From: Polynucleobacter necessarius
Lineage (GTDB): Bacteria; Pseudomonadota; Gammaproteobacteria; Burkholderiales; Burkholderiaceae
Direction: 5' to 3'
Assembly (NCBI RefSeq): GCF_900095175.1
Contig: NZ_LT606946.1
Coordinates: 1,519,417-1,583,416, forward strand
DNA length: 64,000 bases
Shown here: piece after piece, positions 1 to 10,259 of the stretch
How the letters are laid out: every line of letters begins with the position of its first letter
Numbering within the stretch: position 1 is the first letter of the stretch
Made by a program: the position numbers and the translations under genes
Notes under the pieces: model-generated
Seen by the model: the letters and a program-made list of their open reading frames with translations, nothing else
Told to the model about the DNA's origin: nothing
The model's database searches: none

Positions 1-323
1 TCAGGGTTGGGCGTTCGCCCTGCAGCGTATTCACGCAAAAACTCGGCAAATACGCGCTCTCGGTACTCGGCAGCAAAATTGACCGCCTCAACATCAATTC
101 CGATGAGGTCTGCCACTGACACCACATCCAGCCAATCCTGGCGAGCGGAGCAATACTCATCATTGTCATCGTCTTCCCAGTTTTTCATGAAAAGGCCAAT
201 CACTTCATGGCCTTGCTGCTTCAGCATCCAGGCCGCAATAGACGAATCTACCCCTCCAGACATGCCTACAACGACTTTGGATGGCTTTGAGGCTGGTATT
301 GCGGAAGAATTGAGCGGGATCAT
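1..323 (-). CDS. mnmA: tRNA-specific 2-thiouridylase MnmA, N-terminal part (runs off the window)
   Basis: MnmA adenylates U34 of Lys, Glu and Gln tRNAs and inserts sulfur to make 2-thiouridine. About 107 codons are visible. The PP-loop SGGVDSS lies at residues 22-28 and is followed by [19 protein letters not shown], the typical MnmA segment after the ATP-binding loop. The chosen ATG (321-323) is the first start that gives a full N-terminus, with about 20 residues before the PP-loop. The gene points off the left edge and is divergent from pntAA. No defect is seen in the visible part. Family assignment is secure from the PP-loop plus the KNWEDD motif. Confidence 0.93.
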   Translation of the reverse strand, partial: MIPLNSSAIPASKPSKVVVGMSGGVDSSIAAWMLKQQGHEVIGLFMKNWEDDDNDEYCSARQDWLDVVSVADLIGIDVEAVNFAAEYRERVFAEFLREYAAGRTPNP

Positions 324-499
324 CAAAAAATGCGAGAATTCAATATAAGCTGAAAACCCCATTGTAGAAGCCTTAACTCAAGTTAGCCTGAAGAGCTTAA
401 ATGAGCCGGCACAAAACATAAGGGTATGCATATGTATGTGTATTCGCGTATATATACCTAAAATAGATTATTTGAATCATTAGCATTTGGAGACATGCC

Positions 500-1630
500 A
501 TGCGCATAGGAGTACCGCTGGAAATCAGACCTGGGGAAACTCGGGTTGCCGCCACACCGGAAACCGTTAAGAAGCTAATTAGCCAAGGTCATACGGTTGT
601 TATTCAAAAGGATGCAGGTGTTACAGCCAGCCAGCCAGATTCTGCCTATGAAGCCGTTGGCGCAACAATTGGTAGCGCTTCTGACGCCTTTGGTGCAGAG
701 ATCGTTCTCAAAGTACGTGCGCCCGAAGCCGCCGAGCTTAAACAAATTAAATATGGCAGCGTGCTTCTTGGCATGCTTGACCCATTTGATAACGACAATA
801 TTGCAGCCATGGCTGCGCAAGGTGTGACCGCATTCTCATTAGAGGCTGCTCCACGAACCACACGCGCCCAAAGTATGGACGTTCTGTCTTCACAAGCGAA
901 CATCGCAGGCTACAAAGCCGTCATGGTCGCAGCCAATGAGTATCAGCGTTTTATGCCAATGCTGATGACTGCAGCGGGTACTGTAAAAGCAGCTCGTGTG
1001 CTGATCTTGGGAGCTGGTGTTGCCGGCCTTCAAGCGATTGCAACTGCAAAGCGTTTAGGCGCCGTTATCGAAGCATCCGATGTACGCCCTGCCGCCAAAG
1101 AACAAATTGAATCTCTCGGCGCTAAGTTTGTTGACGTTCCTTATGAAACTGATGAGGAACGTGAGATCGCTCAAGGTGTTGGCGGCTATGCTCGCCCAAT
1201 GCCAGAAGCCTGGATGAAGCGTCAAGCAGCTCTCGTTGCTGAACGCGCTCAACAAGCTGACATTGTGATTACCACTGCTTTGATTCCTGGTCGTAAGCCA
1301 CCTGTCTTATTGCACAGCGATACCGTTGCCAATATGAAACCAGGCTCTATCGTGATCGACTTAGCAGCTGATCGTGGCGACAACGGCTCAGGCAACTGTC
1401 CTTTGACAGAGGCTGACAAGATCGTTGAAAAAAATGGTGTGAAGATTATTGGTTACACCAATCTCGCAAGTATGGTGGCTGCAGATGCTTCTGCTTTATA
1501 TGCCCGTAACTTACTCGACTTCATGAAACTGATCGTTGATGCTGAGGCGAAGTTAGTAATCCCAACGGATGACGACATTGTTACTGCCTGCCTCATGTGC
1601 CGTGATGGCCAAGCCATCCGTAAAAACTAA
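500..1630 (+). CDS. pntAA: NAD(P) transhydrogenase subunit alpha part 1 (PntAA)
   Basis: This is the soluble NAD(H)-binding domain I of proton-translocating transhydrogenase, which transfers hydride from NADH to NADP+ at the expense of the proton gradient. The 376-residue protein starts MRIGVPLEIRPGETRVA, as alanine dehydrogenase/PntA proteins do. It has the RTTRAQSMDVLSSQANIAGY block (about 119-138) and the Rossmann loop GAGVAG at 171-176. A purine-rich GGAG stands a few bases before the ATG. Three genes, pntAA-pntAB-pntB, follow with gaps of 24 and 32 bases, so they form one operon. The split alpha subunit is normal for alpha- and betaproteobacteria. No defect is seen. Confidence 0.96.
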   Translation: MRIGVPLEIRPGETRVAATPETVKKLISQGHTVVIQKDAGVTASQPDSAYEAVGATIGSASDAFGAEIVLKVRAPEAAELKQIKYGSVLLGMLDPFDNDNIAAMAAQGVTAFSLEAAPRTTRAQSMDVLSSQANIAGYKAVMVAANEYQRFMPMLMTAAGTVKAARVLILGAGVAGLQAIATAKRLGAVIEASDVRPAAKEQIESLGAKFVDVPYETDEEREIAQGVGGYARPMPEAWMKRQAALVAERAQQADIVITTALIPGRKPPVLLHSDTVANMKPGSIVIDLAADRGDNGSGNCPLTEADKIVEKNGVKIIGYTNLASMVAADASALYARNLLDFMKLIVDAEAKLVIPTDDDIVTACLMCRDGQAIRKN

Positions 1631-1654
1631 TAAAAATCATTCAAAGGAAACATC

Positions 1655-1993
1655 ATGGATCTCGCTGCTTTTCAAAGCATCCTCACAATCCAAAACATCA
1701 CCGTGTTTGTGTTGGCCATTTTTGTTGGTTACCACGTAGTTTGGAATGTCACTCCCGCACTACATACGCCACTCATGGCGGTTACTAATGCTATTTCTGG
1801 AATCATTATTGTTGGCGCCTTACTTCAAACCGAAGTGATTGGTGGCGATGAGATCACGCTCACCAGCATCATTGGTGCGGTGGCAGTCTTCTTAGCGTCA
1901 ATCAATATTTTTGGTGGCTTTATGGTCACCCGTCGCATGCTGGAGATGTTCAAGAAAAAAGCCCCTAAGGCTGATGCGGCTGGAACTAAATAA
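1655..1993 (+). CDS. pntAB: NAD(P) transhydrogenase subunit alpha part 2 (PntAB)
   Basis: This small membrane subunit supplies the part of transhydrogenase domain II that is fused to PntA in enterobacteria. The 112 residues contain three to four hydrophobic segments: [14 protein letters not shown] near residue 20, the [11 protein letters not shown] stretch near 50, and [20 protein letters not shown] near 75-95. They end in a basic, Lys/Ala-rich tail. The [20 protein letters not shown] motif is diagnostic of PntAB. An AAAGGAAA ribosome site precedes the ATG. It lies between pntAA and pntB and would assemble with PntB in the inner membrane to form the proton channel. Confidence 0.95.
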   Translation: MDLAAFQSILTIQNITVFVLAIFVGYHVVWNVTPALHTPLMAVTNAISGIIIVGALLQTEVIGGDEITLTSIIGAVAVFLASINIFGGFMVTRRMLEMFKKKAPKADAAGTK

Positions 1994-2025
1994 AACTAGA
2001 ACAAGATCTTATAGAGACCACAATA

Positions 2026-3393
2026 ATGTCAAACATAACCGCGATTTCCTATCTCATTTCATCGGTGCTGTTCATCCTCGCTTTGCGTGGATTGTCTTCA
2101 CCAACTACTTCACGCCAAGGCAATACCTTCGGCATGGTCGGCATGCTACTGGCCGTCATCACCACCTTCATGATTCCTGACTTTAAGCCAGTCTTCTCAT
2201 TGATTATTGCCGCAATTGTTGGTGGCGCCATCATTGGAACGATTGCTGCTAAGCGCGTGCAGATGACGAAGATGCCTGAGCTCGTCGCGCTCATGCACTC
2301 CTTTGTTGGTTTGTCAGCAGTATTGATTGCTATTGCAGCGGTATACAACCCTGCTCATGATCACACTGGCGCACAAAAGATCGAACTCTTCATTGGCGCA
2401 TTTATTGGTGCGATTACCTTCACAGCTTCCGTTATTGCTTTCGGCAAATTATCAGGAAAAGTGAGCGGTAAACCAGTGACTTTTGCCGGTCAACATTTAC
2501 TCAATTTGATTCTTGCTATCGGCATGGTTTCTGGTGGCGTTATGTATTTCATGACAGGCAGCCACGAAGCATTCTTGGTAATGTGTGCCATTGCCTTGGT
2601 ATTGGGCGTGACATTGATCATCCCAATCGGTGGTGCTGATATGCCGGTGGTGGTATCGATGCTAAACAGCTACTCTGGTTGGGCAGCTGCAGGTATTGGA
2701 TTCACATTGAACAACCCAGTTTTGATTATTGCCGGCGCTTGCGTGGGATCTTCTGGTGCAATTCTGTCTTACATCATGTGTAAGGCCATGAATCGCTCTA
2801 TCTTGGCGGTATTACTTGGCGGCTTTGGCGCTGAAGCTTCTGCTGGTGGCGCTGATGATGGCGGTCCAAAGAACTACAAAACTGGCTCCCCAGAAGATGC
2901 GGCCTTCCTTATGGAAAATGCCGACACTGTGGTGATTGTTCCTGGTTACGGCTTAGCAGTTGCCCGCGCTCAACATGCTCTCAAAGAATTGACAGAGAAG
3001 TTAACTCATCATGGCGTGACCGTGAAATATGCGATTCACCCAGTGGCCGGTCGTATGCCTGGTCATATGAACGTACTCTTAGCCGAAGCTGAAGTTCCAT
3101 ACGATCAAGTATTTGAGATGGAAGACATCAATAGCGACTTTGGTCAAGCTGATGTGGTTTTGGTACTTGGTGCAAACGACGTTGTTAACCCAGCCGCCCG
3201 CACACCAGGTAGCCCAATCTTCGGCATGCCAATACTAGAAGCATTCAAAGCTAAAACGATCATCGTGAACAAGCGCTCCATGGCTGCAGGTTATGCAGGT
3301 CTTGATAATGAACTCTTCTACATGGACAAAACCATGATGGTCTTCGGTGATGCGAAGAAAGTTGTGGAAGATATGGTGAAGTCTGTCAGCTAA
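2026..3393 (+). CDS. pntB: NAD(P) transhydrogenase subunit beta (PntB)
   Basis: PntB carries the remaining membrane helices of domain II and the NADP(H)-binding domain III. The first roughly 265 of 455 residues are hydrophobic, with eight or nine helices. The GADMPVVVSMLNSYSGWAAA block sits at about 204-223. Domain III holds GYGLAVARAQ near residue 306 and the HPVAGRMPGHMNVLLAEA NADP loop near 342-360, then GANDVVNPAARTPGSPI. Length is close to the family norm of about 460. It is the last gene of the operon and is followed by a strong hairpin. Confidence 0.96.
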   Translation: MSNITAISYLISSVLFILALRGLSSPTTSRQGNTFGMVGMLLAVITTFMIPDFKPVFSLIIAAIVGGAIIGTIAAKRVQMTKMPELVALMHSFVGLSAVLIAIAAVYNPAHDHTGAQKIELFIGAFIGAITFTASVIAFGKLSGKVSGKPVTFAGQHLLNLILAIGMVSGGVMYFMTGSHEAFLVMCAIALVLGVTLIIPIGGADMPVVVSMLNSYSGWAAAGIGFTLNNPVLIIAGACVGSSGAILSYIMCKAMNRSILAVLLGGFGAEASAGGADDGGPKNYKTGSPEDAAFLMENADTVVIVPGYGLAVARAQHALKELTEKLTHHGVTVKYAIHPVAGRMPGHMNVLLAEAEVPYDQVFEMEDINSDFGQADVVLVLGANDVVNPAARTPGSPIFGMPILEAFKAKTIIVNKRSMAAGYAGLDNELFYMDKTMMVFGDAKKVVEDMVKSVS

Positions 3394-3440
3394 GTATCTA
3401 GCTGTATTCATCTAAGTGAAATTTAGATGGGCAGCAAGTT

Positions 3441-3478
3441 AAACGGTGGATAAGTCAAAAACTTACCCACCGTTTTTT
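3441..3478 (+). terminator. Rho-independent terminator after pntB
   Basis: A 15-bp stem with one G-U pair has arms AAACGGTGGATAAGT and ACTTACCCACCGTTT around a short CAAAA loop. It ends in a run of T residues, 47 bases after the pntB stop. A weaker 7-bp hairpin (CATCTAA/TTAGATG) precedes it at about 3408-3428. Confidence 0.85.
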
Positions 3479-3501
3479 ATTCCTACCTATTCATTATTCA
3501 A

Positions 3502-3955
3502 ATGAAACTACTTAAATTTATCGCGCTCATTTTCATATCTATAGCATCTCAATATGTTCAGGCCGATACAGAACGAAAACATTACTATACTGATATTCTG
3601 GGCGTAGAAGCTAATGTCTTAATCAAAACTACAAAGTCATGGAACGGTGCCGTACTTCCCTCATATGGCGAAGGTCAAGCTGAAATTACTATTATTCGAT
3701 ATAGATTTGCTCCGGGCGCATCCATACCAATGCATATGGCATATGCATCCCGTTATTAATGCTGGAGTTTTGCTCGAGGGTGAACTCAACATCTTTACAA
3801 AAACTGGTGAAAAAATAACCCTCAAAGCGGGTGAGCCATTGGTAGAACTTTTTAAAGAATGGCACTACGGCTCAAACCCAAGGACTGAGCCAGTTGACTT
3901 AATTGTTGTCTATGCAGGAACGGTCGGAACCCCCTTAACAATTCGGGAGAAGTGA
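3502..3955 (+). pseudogene. Exported cupin-domain protein, frameshifted by a 7-bp tandem duplication
   Basis: The first frame encodes a signal peptide (about residues 1-21, ending VQA) and the start of a cupin barrel, then stops at 3757-3759. The second frame continues the cupin: NAGVLLEGELNIFTKTGEK and a C-terminal half ending at 3955. The break coincides with GCATATG present twice in tandem (3732-3738 and 3739-3745). Removing one copy joins the frames and gives SIPMHMHPVINAGVLLEGE, which has the His-x-His cupin metal motif. The repaired protein would be 148 residues. Cupins of this type bind a metal or small ligand; the substrate cannot be told. It stands alone between two terminators. The lesion is not a homopolymer error, so a true mutation is likely. 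Confidence 0.85.
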
Positions 3956-3984
3956 GCTTAGAAATCAATCCTATTCCATAATAA

Positions 3985-4015
3985 AAAACGCCTGGTCTTT
4001 TGAACCAGGCGTTTT
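3985..4015. terminator. Bidirectional terminator between the cupin pseudogene and groEL
   Basis: Perfect 12-bp arms AAAACGCCTGGT and ACCAGGCGTTTT surround a 7-base loop. A-rich and T-rich flanks let it work for the convergent genes on both sides. Confidence 0.85.
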
Positions 4016-4052
4016 AGTTTCTACAGCTTGATAGCTGAGGAAATTACGGCTA

Positions 4053-5711
<1,659 letters not shown>

Positions 5712-5722
5712 TTAGGTACCGA

Positions 5723-6013
5723 TTACTTCTGTACAACAGCCATGATGTCTTCTTCGCGCATTACGAGAAGCTCGTCGCTGCCGACCTTAACTGTTTGACC
5801 TGCATATTTGCCAAATAACACGCGATCGCCAACTTTGACGTCTGGTGCATTCAACTTACCGCTGTCATCACGCTTGCCTGGGCCAACTGCCAATACTTCG
5901 CCTTGATCCGGCTTTTCAGCAGCAGCATCCGGAATAATGATTCCAGAGGCAGTTTTTGATTCTTGATCTAAACGTTTAATGATTACGCGATCATGTAAAG
6001 GACGCAGATTCAT
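5723..6013 (-). CDS. groS: Co-chaperonin GroES
   Basis: GroES forms the heptameric lid of the GroEL chamber. The 96-residue protein begins [18 protein letters not shown] and has the mobile loop [17 protein letters not shown] at about 19-35, which contacts GroEL. It then has [27 protein letters not shown]. Length and sequence are typical. An AGGAGAAGG ribosome site stands just before the ATG. It is the first gene of the groES-groEL operon. Confidence 0.98.
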   Translation of the reverse strand: MNLRPLHDRVIIKRLDQESKTASGIIIPDAAAEKPDQGEVLAVGPGKRDDSGKLNAPDVKVGDRVLFGKYAGQTVKVGSDELLVMREEDIMAVVQK

Positions 6014-6122
6014 TCCTTCTCCTATGTTAGTAAGTGTTAACTAATTAAAAAACCAATATAAATCAATGTGTTGCAGTCTCTTAACACGAAGGCAACAAGC
6101 TTTTCAGCTAAATAAGCCTATT

Positions 6123-6178
6123 TTAGCCCTCGCGTGTAGGGAGTGCTGATTATATAGGTCTGATCCCAGGGATTTCAA
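6123..6178 (-). promoter_or_regulatory. groESL promoter with CIRCE-like operator
   Basis: On the minus strand a -35 TTGAAA (6173-6178; as CTTGAAA it also fits sigma-32) is followed after 18 bases by -10 TATAAT (6149-6154). An inverted repeat follows directly: plus-strand TTAGCCCTC (6123-6131), nine bases, GAGTGCTGA (6141-6149). This matches the CIRCE consensus TTAGCACTC-N9-GAGTGCTAA with one mismatch in each arm. CIRCE is the operator of the HrcA repressor. The gene-free stretch 6014-6331 holds this promoter and the divergent one for the bvgR-like operon. Confidence 0.8.
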
Positions 6179-6198
6179 GGGCAAATTCACCTTAAATT

Positions 6199-6227
6199 TC
6201 AAAAGGGATTCCTGCGCTTTCTATAAT
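6199..6227 (+). promoter_or_regulatory. Probable sigma-70 promoter of the bvgR-bvgA-bvgS-like operon
   Basis: TATAAT at 6222-6227 lies 17 bases after TTCAAA at 6199-6204, about 100 bases before the first gene of the cluster. The -10 hexamer is perfect and the -35 is weak (4 of 6). It is back-to-back with the groESL promoter. Confidence 0.5.
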
Positions 6228-6331
6228 GGAGGCAGGCAAGTAGGTAGATTCCTACATATAAATAAGCCTTAAGCCCTTACCGCTCCAATCTGACCTGCCT
6301 AGACTGGCTATTCAATGATTGGAGAATGCTG

Positions 6332-7159
6332 ATGAGCCCGAAATCCCGGCTGTACACGCTTGTAAAGGCCTGGAAGAACAAACCCTTCCAAGAAGTGCGC
6401 GACGCCTGTGGCCAGCCCTGGCTAGGTCTTAGTGGCGAAGCGCTCGAAGAACACCAATCCTGGTCCCAACGACAAGCGATTAGCAACGAACCTATCTTTA
6501 ATAGCCAAGGAAGCAAGCTGACGAGCTCATTATTTAGACCATTACTGGCAGCCACCGACACACAGCTCCTCAAATTATTCATGGAGGGCTTGGATACGAT
6601 TACCTATTGGTACCGAAGCGGTCGCTTCATTCCAGGCATCTTGCCTCTGCCGGCTCAACACTTAGCTTCAGCCGGGTTCATTGATGCTTTAAGCGACCTC
6701 ATCCTGAACTCACGACTCCCGGTTGGTCTTATCAGTTTGGGTATTAATAAGCTCAATGATGTTGACTCCATGCATTCCTGTATGGAGGGCCTATTGAGAA
6801 TGCGCCGCCTCGGCGTTTTGATTCATCTTCTAGATTTTTCTGGAAGTAGCTCTCAAATCCGGTGGATTGAAGAAATGGAACCCGAAGGCATACATATCGA
6901 TATAGGGCAATTCCGTGCAGAAGGATTGCCAAATGCAATGATTTCTCTTCACCAGAAATTCCACACCCAAATCTATGCCGGCAACATCACCCTGGTAAAG
7001 GATTTAGAAAATGTCATGGCAATGGGAGCGCACCACTGCTATGGCGGACTGATGATGCCACCGGTAAGTCGACATCAAATGTTACACACGAGCGATAGCC
7101 GTATCGCTAAGGCCATTTTTTCGCTGCACCCTCATAAAAACCTAAACGGAGACAAGTAA
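6332..7159 (+). CDS. Degenerate EAL-domain protein, BvgR-like
   Basis: The 275-residue protein has an EAL (cyclic-di-GMP phosphodiesterase) fold in its C-terminal half, but the catalytic signatures are lost. The DDFGTG-type block reads LLDFSGSSSQIRWIEEMEP, the KID block reads IHIDIGQF, and the AEGVE block reads AGNITLVKDLENVMAMGAHH. It is therefore probably enzymatically inactive and acts by binding. It starts a three-gene cluster with a BvgA-like regulator and a BvgS-like kinase. Bordetella BvgR, an EAL protein of similar size encoded next to bvgAS, is the natural comparison. ATG 6332 is preferred over 6326 because GGAG at 6321-6324 is too close to the latter. Its stop overlaps the next start. 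Confidence 0.7.
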   Translation: MSPKSRLYTLVKAWKNKPFQEVRDACGQPWLGLSGEALEEHQSWSQRQAISNEPIFNSQGSKLTSSLFRPLLAATDTQLLKLFMEGLDTITYWYRSGRFIPGILPLPAQHLASAGFIDALSDLILNSRLPVGLISLGINKLNDVDSMHSCMEGLLRMRRLGVLIHLLDFSGSSSQIRWIEEMEPEGIHIDIGQFRAEGLPNAMISLHQKFHTQIYAGNITLVKDLENVMAMGAHHCYGGLMMPPVSRHQMLHTSDSRIAKAIFSLHPHKNLNGDK

Positions 7160-7782
7160 TGAGAAAACGCGTGATGTTGGTAGATGACCATCCAGCAATG
7201 CTGATGGCATTAAAAAGTATGTTGCAGGATCAATTGCTTTTTGAGATAGCAGGACAAGCGCAGCATGGAGAAGAGTGTCTTCGCTCAATCAAAGAAGTCA
7301 ATCCCAATATGGTGATCTTAGATTTGGATATGCCCAAGACTGATGGCTTTGATGTCATTCGCCGGGTTGGTTTGATGTACCCAGACGTTCGCATTCTGGT
7401 TTTATCTAGCTTAGATGAAGCGGTCTACGGGGGTAGAGTGCGCTCTCTAGGAGCCCATGGTTTTGTGAATAAGACTGCTGATGCTGATGTCATTTTGGCG
7501 GCATGTGTTGCTATCTCACAGGGGTACACCTTCTTCACGCACGGGAAGAATGGTAACACCTCTTTAAGTGACAACGATAAGTTAGCGCTAATATCCGATC
7601 GCGAGCTACAAGTCATGAAGTATCTCGGCAAAGGCAATACCAATCAGCAGATATCAGACTTACTGCACATTAGCAATAAGACCGTGGCAACCTATAAGAC
7701 TAGAGTCTTTGACAAGCTGGGCATTAACAATATTGCCGATTTGATCTTGTTCTGCCGTATGAACAACATCATCGAAAACTAA
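7159..7782 (+). CDS. LuxR/NarL-type response regulator, BvgA-like
   Basis: This 207-residue protein has a receiver domain (about 4-120) with the acidic pair at D9/D10, phospho-acceptor D55 in MVILDLDMPK and the conserved Lys in FVNK. A LuxR helix-turn-helix follows (about 140-200). The segment NKTVATYKTRVFDKL closely resembles that of BvgA, as does the C-terminus ending RMNNIIEN. It overlaps the EAL gene by one base and is followed 8 bases later by the hybrid kinase. It would be phosphorylated by the kinase HPt domain and bind DNA. The gene is intact although its likely kinase is frameshifted. Confidence 0.88.
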   Translation: MRKRVMLVDDHPAMLMALKSMLQDQLLFEIAGQAQHGEECLRSIKEVNPNMVILDLDMPKTDGFDVIRRVGLMYPDVRILVLSSLDEAVYGGRVRSLGAHGFVNKTADADVILAACVAISQGYTFFTHGKNGNTSLSDNDKLALISDRELQVMKYLGKGNTNQQISDLLHISNKTVATYKTRVFDKLGINNIADLILFCRMNNIIEN

Positions 7783-7789
7783 AGACGGT

Positions 7790-10218
7790 ATGCATCGATT
7801 CATTTTGAAAAAAGTATTCATACTCTGCTCTGTTTATGTGGGCCTGACATATGCTGGCCCATTTAACGCTGCAGAGCAATCATGGATCGATGCCCACCCA
7901 GTTGTGAGATTTAGCATTCACGAAAAATATGCCCCCTACCTTAACCAAGCAAATCAGCAAGAAAATGCAGCTCCATTTAAAGCCCTAATATCAAAAATTG
8001 AAGAATGCACTCGCCAGCAATATGTAGCGGTATGGAGAAAATCGGATCACGAAGGTTTAAAACAACTTAGCAAAGGCGATGTGGATTTCATCATCGATCC
8101 ACCCAGCATTAATGATCATGTTCTGCAATTTGGCTCCTTATCTGAAGCCATCTTTTGGGGGCATGACGCTGTTGTTACCAAGAACTCAAGCAAGCTAGAT
8201 TCTCCGAGTCTAAAAATTGCCTACTTTGATCGAGGCCTTGAGAATACGCCCTCCATCTTTAATGACTATGCCAAAGATAAAGAGACTCAGTCACCCGATG
8301 ACTTGATGCAATCCCTGATCAAAAGTGATATCGAGGCATTGGTGATGCCAATCCGCTTAGCGCGTCGATTGATACAAGAAACCCATAATTCAGATCTAAA
8401 AATTGATGGGCTATACAGTCGAGATCCATTTGCCTATCGCTGGTTAATCTCAGATCAAGATGCTCCCCTGCATGATGTATTGAGCCACTTTTTAAATGAC
8501 CTAGATCCCATTGCCTCACGCCAGCTCTTTGCCTTAGGTGATGAGCCCAAGCCAAAATCAAACCTACTACCCTGGCTGAGCGCTATCCTGGTATTCATTG
8601 TTGGTGGGGTGATGCTCTATCAGCTCCAAAAAAAGTATTTTCATCAGAAAAAACTGCTCTTGAGTTGTTGCACTCCAAGGAATTGGCTGAAAAGGCCAAT
8701 GCAGCCAAATCCGCTTTTCTCGCAACCATGAGTCACGAAATTCGCACCCCCATGAACGCCATTCTAGGCGTGCAAGAGCTACTACTCAGTAATGCGCAAT
8801 TTCCTAAAAAAGATAAATCACTATTAAAGAGTGCTCAAGCTTCAGCTGAATCGCTTTTAGGAATGCTCAATCAAGTATTGGATCTTTCAAAGATTGAAGC
8901 TGGCAAACTCACCCTCAATCTAGAGCCATGCAACCCACATCAATTGATTATGGATATTCATGCGGCGTTTTCCACTGTGGCTCAGAAACAAAATCTACTA
9001 CTGCATACCTCGATTGACCCCAGAATCGCCGAAGTACTGATGATAGATTCCTTGCGTCTACGACAAGTTCTGCAAAACTTACTCAGTAATGCCATTAAGT
9101 TCACCAATGAGGGCGAGGTGTACTTTTCTACGACCGTGCTCGCAGATGATCATGCTGGCCAATTGCTCGAGTTCAGAGTGATAGACACCGGGGTGGGCAT
9201 GGGCAGCGAGCAAATTAAACTGGCTCCGCAAGCTTTTGAGCAATTACCGGCTACGCAGGAGTCTTACCAATCAGAACAAGATAGGGGTACAGGACTTGGA
9301 CTTACCATCACCAACCATCTGGTGGGCTCCATGAATAGTCACCTCTATTTTGAAAGCGCTCCGGGATTTGGAAGCAATGTTCACTTTTCGGTGGCCCTTC
9401 CTAGAATGAGTATTGCCGCTCCCCAGCCCACTAGCTTCGATTCATTGGAAACGTCATCCAAAAACTTGATCTCAAAAAGGGTGGGGCGGAAAAACTGCCC
9501 CATTCAAGCCTTAGTAGTGGAAGATCATCCTGCCAGTCGACAAATTTTGTCACTGCAATTAGAAGTATTGGGAATACACACTAGTGTTTGTGAGAATGCT
9601 GCCGCTGCACTCATGTTGTTGAAAGACCATCATTTTGATCTCATGCTCACAGATCAGTCTATGCCCGGCATGCAAGGCTCTGAATTGGCTAAACAAATCC
9701 GATCTCTGGGTAATAGTAACTTAGTCATCATTGGCGTCACGGCTGATATTTACGCTTTAGACTCACGCCATCAATTTTTATCCTCTGGCATGAATGGTGT
9801 TCTTATCAAACCATTGAGTTTGAGTGCTCTTGAAAATGAACTCATGCGCTATTTTGAATCTAAACTAGATCCCATCAGCAGTCATGAGCTCTATTCATTT
9901 GACGCCTTCTCCAATATCATTAAAGATGATCCTCACCAAATCATCGTGATTCTGGAAGAAATTAAAAAGGTACATCTAGAGGCTTTGGGTCAGCTTAAAT
10001 TCAATAGCACTCAATCCCCCATTAACGAGGCGCAGTTTCGAAGCCTGGTTCATAAAGTCAAAGGCGGGGCACAACTGCTACAGGCCACTGAATTTATCCA
10101 CACCTGTGAATCACTTGAAATTGACGGACTGCTTTCAGATCGCATAAAGCGATTCATCGCCCTTCTCGAAGAACAAAACCGAACTATCGAGACTTATAAG
10201 AAAAGATATCGGCATTAA
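7790..10218 (+). pseudogene. BvgS/EvgS-type hybrid sensor kinase, split by a one-base frameshift
   Basis: Frame one has a signal sequence (about 1-22), one periplasmic solute-binding-like sensor domain beginning FNAAEQSWIDAHPVVRFSI, and a membrane helix (about 260-281). It then runs out of frame at an A6 tract (8648-8653). Frame two, from about 8653, reads TALELLHSKELAEKANAAKS, then the phospho-His box SHEIRTPMNA, ATPase boxes (NLLSNAIKFTNEGEV, DTGVGM, GTGLGLTI), a receiver (LTDQSMPG) and an HPt domain (HKVKGGA). A seventh A restores one protein of about 809 residues. It has one sensor domain and no visible PAS domain, shorter than BvgS. Polymerase slippage at the A tract could in principle still make some full-length product. 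A separate kinase start at TTG 8665 has no ribosome site. Confidence 0.8.
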
Positions 10219-10259
10219 TTTGCGGCTGTTGTAACTCGCTGAGTATCAAGGTTTATCCT

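Noticed and set aside
8665..10218. A separate kinase gene starting at TTG 8665
   Set aside because: No ribosome site, and the upstream sequence in the same frame (TALELLHSKELAEKAN) continues kinase linker sequence, so it is the second part of a frameshifted gene.
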